Below, piece after piece: positions 26,868 through 36,949 of a DNA stretch of 64,000 nucleotides. The notes under the pieces are model-generated. The model did no database searches, was not told where the DNA came from, and worked only from the letters and a program-made list of their open reading frames with translations. A program made the position numbers and the translations under genes. This stretch comes from Colwellia sp. PAMC 20917 (GTDB lineage Bacteria; Pseudomonadota; Gammaproteobacteria; Enterobacterales; Alteromonadaceae), in NCBI RefSeq assembly GCF_001767295.1, contig NZ_CP014944.1, positions 3,720,001 through 3,784,000 of the forward strand, written 5' to 3'. How positions within the stretch are numbered: the first letter of the stretch is position 1; the number at the start of each line of letters is the position of its first letter.

Positions 26868-27635
26868 TTAAAGGCTTAAATAGTCATTAACAATTTTGTT
26901 AAATACTGTCGTTTTCTCTGCATGTAACCAATGCCCCGTGCCTTGTATTATTTTGGCTCGACTATTTGGAAATAATGCTTGGATAATATCACGATGCGCT
27001 ACGGTTATATAATCAGAGTTACCACCTTTGATAAAAAGGGTTTCACCTTTAAAATCTTGTTTACCTTGATTTGCTGCCATTATTTGTTGATAACATTGCT
27101 GAATATTATCTAAATTGCATTTGAAATTGAATTTTCCATCCTTGGCCACTAAATTACGCAATAAAAACTGCCTAACGCCTATGTCATCAACAAATGCAGA
27201 TAATTGCTTGTCTGCATCTTTTCTATTATTAATGTCTTCAAGCTTAATACTTTGTAAACCTTCAATAATTAGATTGTGGTGAGGTGGATAGGCAACAGGG
27301 GCAATATCAGCAACAATAAGTTTATCCACTTTTTCACTATGGTCTAGTGCAAGCTGCATGGCTATTTTACCGCCCATCGAGTGTCCAAGGATATGGGCAC
27401 GTTCAATATTAATCATTGCCATTAGATCGACAACGTCTTGGGCTAATTCTTGATAGCTCATTGAATCTTTGTGAAAAGATAAACCGTGATTTCTCACATC
27501 GATATTAGTTACTCGGTAATTATCTTTTAAACCTTTTGCCACCATATTTAGATTTTCTAAACTACCGAATAAGCCATGTATTAAAATAATATCGGCGCCG
27601 GAGCCTTGTTGTTGATAATGTAAATTTTTAGTCAT
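26868..27635 (-). CDS. ybfF: alpha/beta hydrolase, esterase YbfF
   Basis: A 255-residue cytosolic hydrolase. The oxyanion region HGLFGSLENLN (20-30), nucleophile elbow GHSMGGK with S86, a late acid region, and the catalytic His in GTGHWLHAEK are visible. In E. coli YbfF hydrolyses short acyl esters such as palmitoyl- and malonyl-CoA-type substrates. It is divergent from seqA, the conserved enteric arrangement, which supports the orthology. Confidence 0.9.
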   Translation of the reverse strand: MTKNLHYQQQGSGADIILIHGLFGSLENLNMVAKGLKDNYRVTNIDVRNHGLSFHKDSMSYQELAQDVVDLMAMINIERAHILGHSMGGKIAMQLALDHSEKVDKLIVADIAPVAYPPHHNLIIEGLQSIKLEDINNRKDADKQLSAFVDDIGVRQFLLRNLVAKDGKFNFKCNLDNIQQCYQQIMAANQGKQDFKGETLFIKGGNSDYITVAHRDIIQALFPNSRAKIIQGTGHWLHAEKTTVFNKIVNDYLSL

Positions 27636-27794
27636 TGATAGCTCATCGAATGTATATACTTGCTTTAACCTTTATTGTCTTAGCTTTTATTGCACCATGC
27701 AATTATTTTGAGGCTTTATCGAGATATTGGCGCTGGAAAGTTTTCCTTAAGCTAAGTATAATCCTGCGCGAATAATAAAATTCTAGGGTAATTA

Positions 27795-28382
27795 ATGAAA
27801 AACATTGAAATAGATGAAGAACTTTATCAACACATAGTGTCGAATACCCAATTTATTGGCGAAAGTGCTTCGTCAATCTTGCGTCGCTTATTGAGTTTAA
27901 CGTTAGCTGAAAATGCGCTTGATGATCTTGTCGAAAGTGTTCAAGATGTTGAAGTCACCACTGACAACTTAGTGCATGGCGTTGAAGAAAATATCGAAAT
28001 GGAAGCCGTGATAGTTGAAGAAGTAATGGCAGAACCACCTAGCATTGATAATGTACTCAATTATATCAATAAAGAAGAGTTAGCCATGCAACGTGGTGCA
28101 GTTGGTCGATTTTTACTTATTCTTGCCGCTTTATATCGCGTGCACAGTGAAAGTTTTGCCGTTGTCTCTGAGATCCGCGGGCGAGACCGTCTATATTTTG
28201 CCAAAAGTAAAGATGAGCTTTCCGCCAGTGGTAGCAGTACCAAACCATTACAAATACCTGATAGTCCATTTTGGGTAATGACAAACTCGAACACTACCCG
28301 TAAAAAGATGATGTTAACGAAAGCATCGCTAATGTTAGGTTACACTGACGAAGATGCCGAAAATATTAGAGATCTTTTATAA
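27795..28382 (+). CDS. seqA: replication negative modulator SeqA
   Basis: A 195-residue protein that binds hemimethylated GATC and sequesters oriC after initiation. The oligomerisation domain is [20 protein letters not shown] with [12 protein letters not shown] (residues 1-35). An acidic, variable linker (about 45-85) follows, and the DNA-binding domain (about 95-195) has [20 protein letters not shown] and [20 protein letters not shown]. It is followed by pgm after 52 bp, as in E. coli. The presence of seqA implies Dam methylation in this organism. Confidence 0.96.
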   Translation: MKNIEIDEELYQHIVSNTQFIGESASSILRRLLSLTLAENALDDLVESVQDVEVTTDNLVHGVEENIEMEAVIVEEVMAEPPSIDNVLNYINKEELAMQRGAVGRFLLILAALYRVHSESFAVVSEIRGRDRLYFAKSKDELSASGSSTKPLQIPDSPFWVMTNSNTTRKKMMLTKASLMLGYTDEDAENIRDLL

Positions 28383-28434
28383 GCGCTATAAAGTTGTCGA
28401 CGATAACATTTAAATAAAAAATAAAGGGAATATC

Positions 28435-30090
28435 ATGACTATTCATGCACACGCAGGAAAACCAGTTAGACCACAAGACCGTATCAATATTGGTAAATTA
28501 GTCAGTGATTATTTTTTATTAAGGCCAGACGTTGCTATTACCGCGCAAAGGGTAACTTTTGGTACCTCAGGTCATCGCGGTAATGCCAGTAAAACCAGCT
28601 TTAATGAGCAACATATTCTGGCTATTTGCCAAGCAGTTGCCGAACATCGCATTGAACAAGGATTGAAAGGGCCATTGTTTTTAGGTAAAGATACCCATGC
28701 CCTTTCAGAGCCCGCTTTTGCGAATGCGCTGTCGGTGTTAATTGCTAATAACATCCCGGTCGTTATTCAAGATGATGATGGTTTTACACCAACCCCAGTT
28801 ATTTCTAGGCTCATTATTGCTCATAATAAATTATCGATAAATAAAGATAAGCAAGCCGATGGTTTAATTATTACCCCTTCTCACAATCCACCAACAGATG
28901 GCGGCATTAAATATAATCCACCTCATGGCGGGCCTGCTGAAGGTGGTGTGACTAAAAAAATTGAACAACGAGCCAATGATTTAATTGCCGAAAAGCTTAT
29001 TAATGTCAAACAAGTTAGCTACCAGCAAGCTTGTTCGTCCGCTTTATTATCAAAAGAAGACTTTATTACTTTTTATGTTAACGAACTTGAACAAGTGGTT
29101 GATATGAAAGCTATTGCGAAAGCCGGTGTTAAAATTGGTGTTGATCCACTTGGTGGTTCAGGGATTCATTATTGGCCCGTTATCGCAAAGAAATATCAGT
29201 TAAATCTTGAAGTTGTCAACCCCGTTGTTGATGCCAGTTTTGCTTTTATGCCGCTTGATAAAGATGGCAAAATTCGTATGGATTGCTCATCTCCCTATGC
29301 TATGGCTGGACTCATTGCTTTAAAAGACAAGTTTGATATTGCTGTTGGCAATGACCCCGATTTTGATCGCCACGGTATTGTCACTCGCACGGGCGGGTTA
29401 ATGAACCCTAATCATTACTTAGCCGTTGCTATATATTATTTGATGACCCATCGCGATTGGCCTAAAACCAGTAAAATTGGGAAAACGTTAGTGTCTAGTT
29501 CACTTATAGACCGTGTTGCAAAGTATATTGACCGTCCTTTATCAGAAGTGCCGGTAGGTTTTAAATGGTTTGTCGATGGCCTCAGTGATGCTTCATATGC
29601 GTTTGGTGGTGAAGAGAGTGCGGGTGCTGCTTTTTTATCTCGTGATGGTAGTTGCTGGACAACAGATAAAGACGGTTTTATTATGGCGTTATTAGCAGCA
29701 GAAATTCTTGCTGTTACCGGTAAAGACCCCTATCAATTATACCAAGAGCTTGCTGAAAAATTAGGTGAGCCTTGTTATGGACGTGTTGAAGCCGTTGCAA
29801 GTTTTGAACAAAAACAAGTGCTAACTTCATTAAGCGCTAACGACATTACGACTAAGATGCTCGCCGGTGAAAAAATTAACCAAGTTTTATCACACGCACC
29901 TGGTAACAATGCCGCTATTGGTGGTGTGAAAGTTACGACTGACAATGGTTGGTTTGCTGCTCGTCCTTCAGGGACCGAAGACATTTATAAAATTTATGCC
30001 GAGAGTTTTATCGATCAAAAACACTTAGCCCTTATTATTACCGAAGCACAGGTACTGGTAAGTGCTGCTTTTACTAAAGCCGGTTTATAG
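28435..30090 (+). CDS. pgm: phosphoglucomutase (alpha-D-glucose-phosphate specific)
   Basis: A 551-residue enzyme that interconverts glucose-1-phosphate and glucose-6-phosphate, feeding UDP-glucose and glycogen synthesis. TFGTSGHRGNASKTSF (41-56) binds phosphate, the catalytic Ser is S149 in TPSHNPPTDGG, the Mg loop has D307, D309 and D311 in GNDPDFDRHG, and the C-terminal phosphate loop is RPSGTEDIYKIYAESF. AAAGGGAATATC precedes ATG 28435. Linked to seqA as in enterics. Confidence 0.96.
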   Translation: MTIHAHAGKPVRPQDRINIGKLVSDYFLLRPDVAITAQRVTFGTSGHRGNASKTSFNEQHILAICQAVAEHRIEQGLKGPLFLGKDTHALSEPAFANALSVLIANNIPVVIQDDDGFTPTPVISRLIIAHNKLSINKDKQADGLIITPSHNPPTDGGIKYNPPHGGPAEGGVTKKIEQRANDLIAEKLINVKQVSYQQACSSALLSKEDFITFYVNELEQVVDMKAIAKAGVKIGVDPLGGSGIHYWPVIAKKYQLNLEVVNPVVDASFAFMPLDKDGKIRMDCSSPYAMAGLIALKDKFDIAVGNDPDFDRHGIVTRTGGLMNPNHYLAVAIYYLMTHRDWPKTSKIGKTLVSSSLIDRVAKYIDRPLSEVPVGFKWFVDGLSDASYAFGGEESAGAAFLSRDGSCWTTDKDGFIMALLAAEILAVTGKDPYQLYQELAEKLGEPCYGRVEAVASFEQKQVLTSLSANDITTKMLAGEKINQVLSHAPGNNAAIGGVKVTTDNGWFAARPSGTEDIYKIYAESFIDQKHLALIITEAQVLVSAAFTKAGL

Positions 30091-30150
30091 GTCGATAGTT
30101 AAGATAAAGGTATCAGTAATTTTTACTCTGCTATAAATTGAAATAACATA

Positions 30151-30189
30151 ATAATATGGGGTAGTGACTAGATCATTAACCCATATTAT
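30151..30189 (+). terminator. hairpin after pgm
   Basis: AATATGGG (30153-30160) pairs with CCCATATT (30180-30187) around a ~19-nt loop. No strong T-run; tentative terminator. Confidence 0.4.
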
Positions 30190-30328
30190 ATGCTCGTACT
30201 GCTAAACGTCAGTGTCTTTTCGTCACTCTTCATTATCGTCATTTTAACTTTTATTCTGATCAAACCAAGCAATAACCTCCATTTCTTTGTACAATATAAG
30301 CAATTTTTATTGCCTTAGTGAATGTGGT

Positions 30329-31432
30329 TTGAATAAATTACAAGTAGTCTTACAAGAACAACAGCAAGCGTTACAATCTACGGGTGACTTTCTCGCCTTA
30401 ACTCGTGCGAATGAGTGGTCACTAGCAGGACGTTTTTCCTTTCAAGTTAAACATCAAGCAAGTAATAGCCAAACAAACGTCACCGTACTCGATACCGGTC
30501 TTATTACTTTTGAACCCGTTGAACTGCAAACATCTAATAAAGACATTGTGCTCTCTAGTGCCGTGCACGGTAATGAAACCGCGCCAATTGAAATTTGTGC
30601 TGAGCTCATTAAAAAGCTTATTTTAGGGGAGCTTGCTTGTACCGAGCGTGTACTGTTTATTTTTGGCAACCCAGCTTCTATTAATATTTCTGAACGTTTT
30701 ATTGAAGAAAATATGAATCGTTTATTCTCTGGTGGCCATTCTGCTGATCAGGGACAGGGGGCGGGTTTAATTAATAAAGAACGCCACCGTGCTTTATTAC
30801 TTGAAAATACCGTGCGAGATTTTTTTCAGCAAGGTCAAAGCTTATCCAGTAATAAAGAGAGAGAGCGTTGTCATTACGATTTACATACTGCCATTAGAGG
30901 CTCAAAAAACGATAAATTTGCGGTTTATCCTTTTCGACATGGTAAAGCTTGGAAAAAATCTCAACTACAATTTATGCATGCGTGTGGGGTAAGTACTATT
31001 TTACTTTCGCATTCACCCACTACGACCTTTAGTTACTTTTCATCAAATGAATTTAATGCAGACGCTTTTACTGTGGAATTAGGCAAAGTAATGCCCTTTG
31101 GTGAAAATGACATGGCTAAATTCGTTCAAGTTAAAGAAACACTAACGCGTTTGATTTCAGGACAAAACTTGTTGCTAAAAGACTATGATGAAAATGATTT
31201 TAGTATTTATGAGATCTACCAAACCATTAATCGCCAGGGTGAAAACTTTGCTTTAAATTTTTCTGATAACGTTGAAAACTTTACTGACTTTCCAAAAGGT
31301 ACCGTACTCGCAATAGATGATGGTAAAGAGATCAAAACAGATAAAGTCGGGGAAGCAATTATCTTCCCTAATGCTAATGTTGCTATTGGGCAGCGAGCAT
31401 TATTAACCGTTATTCCTACATCTATCGAATAA
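30329..31432 (+). CDS. astE: succinylglutamate desuccinylase
   Basis: Zinc enzyme that releases glutamate and succinate from N-succinylglutamate, the last step of the arginine succinyltransferase pathway. Counted from the upstream TTG at 30287, zinc ligands are H94 and E97 in [11 protein letters not shown] and H200 in [11 protein letters not shown]; the later [11 protein letters not shown] holds the catalytic Glu. TTG 30329 (giving [11 protein letters not shown]...) fits the usual family length better than 30287; neither has a clear ribosome site. The other ast genes are not in the window, so it is separated from the pathway operon. Confidence 0.88.
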   Translation: MNKLQVVLQEQQQALQSTGDFLALTRANEWSLAGRFSFQVKHQASNSQTNVTVLDTGLITFEPVELQTSNKDIVLSSAVHGNETAPIEICAELIKKLILGELACTERVLFIFGNPASINISERFIEENMNRLFSGGHSADQGQGAGLINKERHRALLLENTVRDFFQQGQSLSSNKERERCHYDLHTAIRGSKNDKFAVYPFRHGKAWKKSQLQFMHACGVSTILLSHSPTTTFSYFSSNEFNADAFTVELGKVMPFGENDMAKFVQVKETLTRLISGQNLLLKDYDENDFSIYEIYQTINRQGENFALNFSDNVENFTDFPKGTVLAIDDGKEIKTDKVGEAIIFPNANVAIGQRALLTVIPTSIE

Positions 31433-31457
31433 TGGTCATGCTTATGTAAACTTTTAT

Positions 31458-31486
31458 GGGCATATTGATGATATTGCCGTATGCCC
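31458..31486 (+). terminator. possible terminator after astE
   Basis: GGGCATA pairs with TATGCCC around a 15-nt loop, followed by AAAACTTTACTT. Tentative. Confidence 0.4.
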
Positions 31487-31675
31487 AAAACTTTACTTAG
31501 CTCACACAACTTGTGTTTCAGTTTACGTAAAGGTAAAGTACGTTCGATTATTTACAGCAGCTCATTGCGCAAAACCCAAAAAGTACTAAAACTAAGTACA
31601 CTTACATTAAGAATAATGGGTATAGCAAATCCTGCAATGAACATATTCCATAAGACAAGAAGAGAAGAGAAGGCT

Positions 31676-32860
31676 ATGAACACTGACGTATATAAAGAAA
31701 GTCCGGTGGTACATCAACCCGCTTTTATTGATGGTCATTCAGTTGAAATTCCCATCCTCAAAGTATTACAACAAGACGGCACCGTATATGAAGGTGCTGA
31801 GCTTCCTGAAATTGATCAAGAATCAGCAACAAAAATTTATAAAACGTTAGCGTTTCACCGTGTACTCGATGAGAGAATGGTCGCATCGCAACGTCAAGGT
31901 CGTTTAAGCTTTTACATGACCGCACTGGGCGAAGAAGCCGCAAGTGTCGGTGGTGCTGCCGGTTTAAAACCTCAAGATATGATCATGGCGCAATACCGAG
32001 AGCAAGGTGCATTAATGTATCGTGGTTTCTCACTTGAAAACTTCATGAATCAAATGTTCAGTAATGAAAAGGATTTAGGCAAAGGTCGTCAAATGCCAAT
32101 TCATTACGGCAGCCGTGAATTAAACTACATGACGATTTCATCGCCACTAGCGACTCAAATACCACAAGCGACCGGTTATGCATATGGCCAGAAGTTACAA
32201 GGGCTTGACGCGGTAACAATTTGTTATTTCGGTGAAGGCGCTGCGTCAGAAGGTGACTTCCATGCGGGATTAAATATGGCTGCAGTACATCGTGCTCCTG
32301 TTATCTTTTTCTGTCGTAATAATGGCTACGCAATTTCAACACCCGCAGATGAGCAGTATGCAGGTAATGGTATTGCTTCTCGTGGTGTGGGTTACGGAAT
32401 TAAAACGATTCGAATCGACGGCAACGATATACTTGCGGTTTTAAAAGCGACACAAGATGCTCGTACTTATGCTTTAGCAGAAAACAAGCCAGTACTTATT
32501 GAAGCCATGTCTTATCGTTTAGGTGCACATTCTACCTCAGATGATCCTTCTGGATATCGTACGCGTGAAGAAGAAGCTAAATGGCAAGCACATGATCCTA
32601 TTCTTCGTATGAAAAATTGGATGTTAGCGAATAAGTGGTGGGATGAAGCACAAGAAACAACTTTGTTTGATCAATTACGTGAAGAAGTCTTAGCGGCGGT
32701 AAAAGTTGCTGAAAAAATTGATAAACCACCCGTTGAAGATTTAATCACTGATGTTTATGATGAACCACCAACGCTATTAAAAGCACAACTTACCGAGCTG
32801 AAAGTACATATTAAAAAGTATCCAGAAGCCTACCCATTCACCGCGGGGAGAATTAAATAA
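31676..32860 (+). CDS. bkdA1: branched-chain 2-oxoacid dehydrogenase E1 alpha subunit
   Basis: TPP-dependent E1 alpha of the branched-chain alpha-keto acid dehydrogenase complex (valine, leucine, isoleucine breakdown). ATG 31676 is chosen because AGAGAAGG lies just upstream and the protein [11 protein letters not shown] begins the conserved sequence; the open frame runs 65 codons further up without support. The TPP motif is [17 protein letters not shown] and ends with FCRNN; the phosphorylation-loop-like [16 protein letters not shown] is conserved. About 394 aa. The stop codon overlaps the start of the beta gene by one base, so the two are translationally coupled. Confidence 0.93.
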   Translation: MNTDVYKESPVVHQPAFIDGHSVEIPILKVLQQDGTVYEGAELPEIDQESATKIYKTLAFHRVLDERMVASQRQGRLSFYMTALGEEAASVGGAAGLKPQDMIMAQYREQGALMYRGFSLENFMNQMFSNEKDLGKGRQMPIHYGSRELNYMTISSPLATQIPQATGYAYGQKLQGLDAVTICYFGEGAASEGDFHAGLNMAAVHRAPVIFFCRNNGYAISTPADEQYAGNGIASRGVGYGIKTIRIDGNDILAVLKATQDARTYALAENKPVLIEAMSYRLGAHSTSDDPSGYRTREEEAKWQAHDPILRMKNWMLANKWWDEAQETTLFDQLREEVLAAVKVAEKIDKPPVEDLITDVYDEPPTLLKAQLTELKVHIKKYPEAYPFTAGRIK

Positions 32861-33837
32861 TGGCACAAATGAATTTATTACATGCAATTAATAACGCACT
32901 TGAAATTGCAATGACAGAAAATGAACGCGCCGTGTGTTTTGGTGAAGATGTTGGTCATTTTGGTGGTGTTTTTCGCGCAACCAGTGGTTTACAAGAAAAG
33001 TTTGGTAAATTACGTTGTTTTAACACGCCTTTAGTTGAACAAGGTGTTATTGGTTTTGCTAATGGTCTAGCAGCTCAAGGCAGTGTGCCTATCGCTGAAA
33101 TTCAATTTGCTGATTATATTTTCCCTGCTTTCGATCAAATTGTTAATGAATCAGCAAAGTTTCGCTACCGCAGTGGTAATGAATTTGATGTGGGTAATTT
33201 AACGATACGTACACCATACGGTGGCGGTATCGCGGGAGGCTTATATCATAGCCAATCACCAGAAGCTTATTTTGCTCATACACCGGGCTTAAAAGTTGTT
33301 GTACCTCGTAACCCTTACCAAGCAAAAGGTTTATTGTTAGCGTCTATTCGCGATAAAAACCCGGTTATCTTTTTTGAACCTAAGCGTTTGTATCGTGCCT
33401 CTGTGGGCGAAGTGCCTTTAGAAGACTATCAATTACCCCTTGGCAAAGCTGAAATTGTTACGCCAGGTAGTGATATCACGTTATTAGCGTGGGGCGCACA
33501 AATGGAAATAATAGAGAAGGCAGCTGAAATGGCTGCAGCTGATGGTATTTCATGTGAAATCATTGATTTACGTACTATTTTACCATGGGATATTGAAACT
33601 GTTGTTAACTCTGTTACCAAAACAGGACGCTTAGTTGTTAGCCAAGAAGCGCCATTAACGGCGGGTTTTGCTAGTGAAATTGCTGCAACGATTCAAAAAG
33701 AGTGTTTCTTACACCTTGAGTCACCGATTGCACGCATCTGTGGTATGGATACACCTTACCCATTATCACTAGAAAAAGAATATGTTGCCGACCACTTAAA
33801 AGTGTACGAAGCCATTAAACACAGCATAAATTACTAA
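32860..33837 (+). CDS. bkdA2: branched-chain 2-oxoacid dehydrogenase E1 beta subunit
   Basis: A 325-residue transketolase-like beta subunit. [15 protein letters not shown] (26-40), [20 protein letters not shown], and [20 protein letters not shown] are signature stretches of the family. The C-terminal transketolase domain has [16 protein letters not shown] and a late [11 protein letters not shown]. It forms an alpha2beta2 E1 with the preceding product. Operon gene 2 of 3. Confidence 0.95.
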   Translation: MAQMNLLHAINNALEIAMTENERAVCFGEDVGHFGGVFRATSGLQEKFGKLRCFNTPLVEQGVIGFANGLAAQGSVPIAEIQFADYIFPAFDQIVNESAKFRYRSGNEFDVGNLTIRTPYGGGIAGGLYHSQSPEAYFAHTPGLKVVVPRNPYQAKGLLLASIRDKNPVIFFEPKRLYRASVGEVPLEDYQLPLGKAEIVTPGSDITLLAWGAQMEIIEKAAEMAAADGISCEIIDLRTILPWDIETVVNSVTKTGRLVVSQEAPLTAGFASEIAATIQKECFLHLESPIARICGMDTPYPLSLEKEYVADHLKVYEAIKHSINY

Positions 33838-33847
33838 GGTTTTTGTC

Positions 33848-35440
33848 ATGAGTATTGATTTTATTCTACCCGATATTGGTGAAGGTATCGTTGAATGTGA
33901 GCTAGTTGAATGGCTAGTTAAAGAAGGCGACGTTATTGTTGAAGATCAGCCCATTGCTGATGTGATGACAGATAAAGCGCTGGTACAAATTCCGGCGATG
34001 CATAATGGTACGGTTACTAAGCTTTATTACGCTCAGGGCGATATTGCCAAAGTACATCAGCCACTTTTTTCAATGACAACCGATCAAGAGCAGGCACCTT
34101 CGCCTGTGCAAGCAAGCCCAGTGGTTGCTGCGTCTAGTTCGCCAGTTGCTGAGCATTCAGTTGCGGCTTCGACTCATGGTGAGCCAACACTTGAACGTGA
34201 AGACTTTATTTTACCTGATATTGGTGAAGGTATTGTTGAGTGTGAACTCGTTGAATGGTTAGTTAAAGAAGGTGATGTGATTGTTGAAGATCAGCCCATT
34301 GCTGATGTAATGACAGACAAAGCGCTAGTACAAATTCCAGCGATGCATAACGGTACTGTGACTAAGCTTTACTATGCTAAAGGTGAAATTGCGAAAGTAC
34401 ATGCGCCTTTATTTGAAATAGAAAAACTGGCGGCTAATGGCCATCGGACTGCAGTTGTCGCTGCAGAAACTCTTGAAACGCCTACGGTTTCTGCCGTTGA
34501 AAAAGTGGCTTTAACAACCACTGCAGCACCTGTTGAGAAAAAGATTATTAACAGTAAAGCTGTTGCTAGCCCTGCGGTACGCCGTGTAGCTCGCGAATTA
34601 AATGTTAATATTCATGAAATACCAGGCAGTGGCAAGAAAGGGCGTGTTTATAAAGAAGACGTCGTTTCTTTCACTAAAGCGCCAGTTATAAGCACTGAAA
34701 ATGTAGCGCCAGTTGTTGCTGTTGCACAAAGTGGCGGTAAACGTGTTGAGCCTATTCGCGGTATTAAAGCGGCGATGGCAAAGGCTATGGTACGTTCAGT
34801 GTCAACGATTCCTCACTTTACTTATTGTGAAGAAATTGACATGACGAATCTAATGGCGTTACGCAGCGGTATGAAAGACGCTTATGCGAAACAAGATATT
34901 AAATTAACTATGATGCCGTTTTTCATGAAATCGATTTCTTTAGCACTAAAAGAATTCCCGATTGTTAATACGCAAGTTAATGATGATTGTACAGAAATTA
35001 CTTATTTTGACGATCATAATATTGGTATGGCAGTTGACTCTAAAGTCGGCTTACTCGTTCCTAATGTTAAGCAAGTACAGAATAAATCTATTGTTGATGT
35101 TGCTAAAGATATCATGCGTTTAACTGACTCTGCCCGTGCAGGTCGTGTTGGTGCAGAAGATTTGAAGGGTGGAACTATTACCATTTCAAACATTGGCGCG
35201 ATTGGTGGCACTGTTGCGACACCAATCATCAATAAACCTGAATCAGCGATTGTTGCGTTAGGTAAATTACAAAAATTACCACGCTTTAATGATAAAGGTG
35301 AAGTTGAAGCACGTTACATTATGCAGGTAAGTTGGTCTGGTGATCATCGTGTTATCGATGGCGGTTCAATTGCCCGTTTTTGTAACTTGTGGAAATCATT
35401 CTTAGAAGAGCCAAGCAATATGTTGATGCATATGTCTTAG
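33848..35440 (+). CDS. bkdB: branched-chain 2-oxoacid dehydrogenase E2 (lipoamide acyltransferase), two lipoyl domains
   Basis: A 530-residue E2 core. It has two lipoyl domains (about 3-78 and 118-192), with lipoylated K43 and K158 in DVMTDKALVQIP. The two are almost identical in protein and differ mainly by synonymous changes in DNA, suggesting recent duplication or gene conversion. Ala/Pro/Val-rich linkers follow, then a peripheral subunit-binding domain (ASPAVRRVARELNVNIHEIP, about 243-280) and the acyltransferase domain with SWSGDHRVIDGG near the C-terminus. No E3 (lpd) follows; a shared E3 elsewhere is presumed. The operon terminator is interrupted by an IS element. Confidence 0.94.
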   Translation: MSIDFILPDIGEGIVECELVEWLVKEGDVIVEDQPIADVMTDKALVQIPAMHNGTVTKLYYAQGDIAKVHQPLFSMTTDQEQAPSPVQASPVVAASSSPVAEHSVAASTHGEPTLEREDFILPDIGEGIVECELVEWLVKEGDVIVEDQPIADVMTDKALVQIPAMHNGTVTKLYYAKGEIAKVHAPLFEIEKLAANGHRTAVVAAETLETPTVSAVEKVALTTTAAPVEKKIINSKAVASPAVRRVARELNVNIHEIPGSGKKGRVYKEDVVSFTKAPVISTENVAPVVAVAQSGGKRVEPIRGIKAAMAKAMVRSVSTIPHFTYCEEIDMTNLMALRSGMKDAYAKQDIKLTMMPFFMKSISLALKEFPIVNTQVNDDCTEITYFDDHNIGMAVDSKVGLLVPNVKQVQNKSIVDVAKDIMRLTDSARAGRVGAEDLKGGTITISNIGAIGGTVATPIINKPESAIVALGKLQKLPRFNDKGEVEARYIMQVSWSGDHRVIDGGSIARFCNLWKSFLEEPSNMLMHMS

Positions 35441-35478
35441 TTTGACGCTTTTTGATATTAAAAAAAACCTGCTCATGC

Positions 35479-36898
35479 ATAATGCCGTTCACTTAAGGTG
35501 AACGGCATTTTTACTTTTAACAGGGTACCTATTCTTTGAACATTTCAACATTCTCGGATATTGCCGTTCTCGCCTACCGGGTAAAACGAATTGCTTAGCC
35601 GACTTTGTAATATTCATTGTGTATTTGGGAATGTTACCTGGCGTGCAGAATGACAACTGGGTTAATTCGTGAATAATATGCATTGAAGCGCCATTAAAAC
35701 TCAGTTGATTGGGGTGGACACCGTCTAGCGATTTAGCCATTAATACCATTTGATAACGGATTAAATTATAAGCCAATAATATCCCCCAAAGCTCTTGCCT
35801 AATAAGCTCTGGTTGATTACTTCGTAATGTGAATCGATTGTCCAATAGCGACTGTTTCATTTCCCTAAATCCCAACTCAATTTCCCATCGGTGGGCATAT
35901 AAATCAACAATATCAGCGGATGGAAAGCGCATAAGATCTGTCATCGAAGTGAGTATTTGAAGGTCTTTTCCTTTCACTTTTTTGGTGATGAGCCGTGCTT
36001 GCATCGTTTTAGGTAATTCTGGAAACTTTTTTCGTGACTGAGGTGTTGTGGTTAATTGGATTAATTTATCTTGTCTTCCAAAACTATTGATAACTTCATA
36101 TTGTGTATTTTTTTTGAGTGGCATTAACCAATGCCTTGTGTTACCTGTACTTTGCCAGCGATGTAACAAGCCTAATGAATAAAATCCACGGTCGAACAGC
36201 GTTAAACTATTATCAGGTGTTTTATCAATTAACCCTAACGCAAGATTCATCTCGTTAACTTCAACACTATCAAAGACACTGTTAGTCAATAAATGGCTCG
36301 TTAATTCCATCTGACACACCATACGTACTTGAGGGTAACTGGCTTTGCCATGTTGCGTCCCTGTTTTGGCAAACTCTTCATTATTTTCATCGGTATCGGG
36401 CACTCGCCACACAACACCATCGACACCTAAAAGGTTTAAACCACACCACTGACCATGATTAGCATCATGGTTCCATTGTTGTTGCGTTTGTTGAAAGACT
36501 GTTTCTATAACTTTGCTACCGAGTTTTTTTCTCGCTTGCGTGACCGCACTAGATGCAACATAGGGGATACCGCTGGGTAAAATAATATCCAACTGATTAA
36601 GCATTTGACGCATTGGAAACTTGCGAAACAATGCCATGCCAATGACAGCCCACACCATATTTTCCATAGGCAGCTTACGCTTTCGAATGGTAGATATTCC
36701 GTGTTCTTTTAGTCCCGCACTAATAATTTCTGGAGACAAAATTTCTGCTAAGTTTTGGAACTCGGTGACGTTATTTGAATTAACTAAAGAAAGCGCGGTA
36801 GAAAGTTGCATAAAAAAAATCCAGTGATATCAATCACTGGATTTTGATCTCATTAGCAAATTAATCAAGCTATAAATTGCTTAACTGATCGGCATTAT
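35479..36898 (-). mobile_element. IS4-family insertion sequence, apparently complete
   Basis: A 1420-bp element with near-perfect terminal inverted repeats, ATAATGCCGTTCACTTAAG at 35479 and ATAATGCCGATCAGTTAAG inward from 36898 (2 mismatches in 19). An 8-bp target duplication GCTCATGC flanks it at 35471-35478 and 36899-36906. It carries one intact transposase gene. An internal hairpin GCCGTTCAC/GTGAACGGC lies at the left end, and a second, AATCCAGTGAT/ATCACTGGATT (36830-36855), lies just before the transposase start. Intact duplication implies recent insertion. Confidence 0.9.
35489..36811 (-). CDS. IS4-family transposase
   Basis: A 440-residue DDE transposase. [16 protein letters not shown] (about residue 130) carries the first Asp, [17 protein letters not shown] the second, and [18 protein letters not shown] the YREK-type signature with the catalytic Glu. 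Length and motifs match the IS4 family. The gene fills the element and is intact. A hairpin immediately upstream of the start codon could block expression from outside promoters, as known for IS10/IS50. Confidence 0.93.
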   Translation of the reverse strand: MQLSTALSLVNSNNVTEFQNLAEILSPEIISAGLKEHGISTIRKRKLPMENMVWAVIGMALFRKFPMRQMLNQLDIILPSGIPYVASSAVTQARKKLGSKVIETVFQQTQQQWNHDANHGQWCGLNLLGVDGVVWRVPDTDENNEEFAKTGTQHGKASYPQVRMVCQMELTSHLLTNSVFDSVEVNEMNLALGLIDKTPDNSLTLFDRGFYSLGLLHRWQSTGNTRHWLMPLKKNTQYEVINSFGRQDKLIQLTTTPQSRKKFPELPKTMQARLITKKVKGKDLQILTSMTDLMRFPSADIVDLYAHRWEIELGFREMKQSLLDNRFTLRSNQPELIRQELWGILLAYNLIRYQMVLMAKSLDGVHPNQLSFNGASMHIIHELTQLSFCTPGNIPKYTMNITKSAKQFVLPGRRERQYPRMLKCSKNRYPVKSKNAVHLK

Positions 36899-36949
36899 GC
36901 TCATGCAGGTTTTTTTGTTTATGGTGGTATCGGTTCTCAAGGAGACGTT

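Larger units (their letters stand above)
35461..36913 (+). terminator. bkd terminator split by an IS insertion
   Basis: Removing the IS and one target copy rebuilds AAACCTGC-TCAT-GCAGGTTT, a classic stem with A and T runs. Left arm is 35461-35472 and right arm about 36905-36913, interrupted by the 1.42-kb element. The IS brings its own hairpin (35485-35508), which may restore termination. Confidence 0.7.

Noticed and set aside
31481-31675. 65-codon N-terminal extension of the bkd E1 alpha frame
   Set aside because: Sequence is unlike E1 alpha leaders, and ATG 31676 has a good ribosome site.
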